A stretch of DNA of 11,977 nt from the NCBI GenBank assembly GCA_003133205.1, contig PKWK01000162.1:30286-42262 (forward strand), given 5' to 3'. The translations under genes and the position numbers were made by a program. The DNA is from Granulicella sp. Lineage in GTDB: Bacteria > Acidobacteriota > Terriglobia > Terriglobales > Acidobacteriaceae. Under the pieces are notes generated by a model that saw nothing but the letters and a program-made list of their open reading frames with translations, ran no database searches and was not told where the DNA came from. The stretch's first letter is position 1. Each line of letters starts with the position of its first letter. Shown one piece after another: positions 11,548 through 11,977 of the stretch.

Positions 11548-11977
11548 ATGCGTCTGACCCAAACGAAAATCTACCGCTCTTTGATTGTCGCCGCTGCTGT
11601 TGTGGCGATGCTGACCTTTGCCGCTGTGCCCGGATTTGCGCAGAGGGCTGCGCCTCCGGGAACGGGGGATACGTTCAAGGATACGTCGATGTTCAAGCCG
11701 CCGGCTGGGGCGAGGGTGGCGATCGTCGAGTTCGAGGACCTGGAGTGCCCGGCGTGCGCCCATGCGTTTCCGATTGTTCATGCGGCGGCGGCGCATTACG
11801 ATATTCCGCTGGTGCGGCGGGACTTTCCGCTGGGGGGAATGCACATCTGGAGCCTCGACGCGGCGGTGTGGGCGCGGTACCTGCAGGACAAGGTGTCGCC
11901 GAAGACGGGGGACGAGTACCGCGGCGCGGTGTTCGCGGCGCAGACCGGCATCGCAAGCAAGGACGACATGCTGAACT
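11548..11977 (+). CDS. Secreted DsbA-like thioredoxin-fold protein, N-terminal part (runs off the right edge)
   Basis: 143 codons are visible with no stop. Residues 1-31 look like a Sec signal peptide: MRLTQTKIYR, a hydrophobic core SLIVAAAVVAMLTFAAV, and a likely cut after GFA (31). The mature protein begins with a short linker, then ARVAIVEFEDLECPACAHAF, the first strand and helix of a thioredoxin fold with the active-site motif C67-P-A-C70. Further on, RRDFPLGGMHIWSLDAAVWA matches the helical insertion region of DsbA/DsbG-type proteins. The expected role is thiol-disulfide exchange in the periplasm; CPAC is not the CPHC of E. coli DsbA, so oxidase versus isomerase or reductase use cannot be told. 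The cis-proline region lies outside the window. The start at 11548 is supported by GAGGTGA five bases upstream. Confidence 0.88.
   Translation, partial: MRLTQTKIYRSLIVAAAVVAMLTFAAVPGFAQRAAPPGTGDTFKDTSMFKPPAGARVAIVEFEDLECPACAHAFPIVHAAAAHYDIPLVRRDFPLGGMHIWSLDAAVWARYLQDKVSPKTGDEYRGAVFAAQTGIASKDDMLN

Noticed and set aside
11213..11844. Minus-strand open frames of 80 and 207 codons
   Set aside because: They are translations of dispersed repeats (CHSERSEE, DRSEAQWRDPR), and the longer one also overlaps the DsbA-like gene in antisense.

Overview
The window reads as chromosomal DNA of a high-GC Gram-negative bacterium, most likely an acidobacterium of the Terriglobus/Granulicella/Edaphobacter type. 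That placement is an inference. It rests on the GC-rich codon use, a BlaI/MecI relic ending in a VRKVGNFHMF-type block, and short dispersed repeats whose false translations read CHSERSEE and DRSEAQWRDPR. No rRNA, tRNA or CRISPR was seen. Most genes are housekeeping or metabolic, and only the right-hand intergenic region looks accessory.

Layout. Positions 1-2065 (minus) hold the N-terminal 688 residues of the transcription-repair coupling factor Mfd, cut by the window edge just before the Walker A motif. Upstream on the same strand is a formate/nitrite-transporter family channel (2127-3029). Diverging from it is gatB (3095-4600, plus), followed by a tiny lysine-rich DUF6496-type protein (4663-4896, plus). 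From 4903 to 10569 six genes lie on the minus strand. In transcription order they are a YqeY-like protein, a class V PLP aminotransferase, a small YgiB-like lipoprotein, a YgiC-like ATP-grasp protein overlapping it by one base, serA, and an FmdB-type zinc-ribbon protein. The window closes with the start of a secreted DsbA-like thioredoxin-fold protein (11548 to the edge, plus).

Genes that may work together: the class V aminotransferase and SerA flank the lipoprotein/ATP-grasp pair on one strand, which suggests the aminotransferase could supply the transamination step of serine synthesis. The lipoprotein/ATP-grasp pair resembles the ygiB-ygiC pair of enterobacteria. GatB and the free-standing YqeY protein share the YqeY fold and both occur here.

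The stretch 10570-11547 has no intact gene but is the most structured part of the window. It contains (i) four exact-length 29-bp direct repeats, each carrying an AAAAT box (TAAAAT in three units) and a GGAG-like box, with the last unit ending in ATG; (ii) a degraded BlaI/MecI-type repressor gene that has lost its DNA-recognition segment and changes frame at the deletion; (iii) an 8-bp tandem repeat; and (iv) two copies of a ~72-bp dispersed repeat with smaller related fragments between them. I did not find a convincing new multi-gene system. The best candidates for novelty are the 29-bp array, the repressor relic, the minimal YgiB/YgiC pair and the aminotransferase-serA arrangement.
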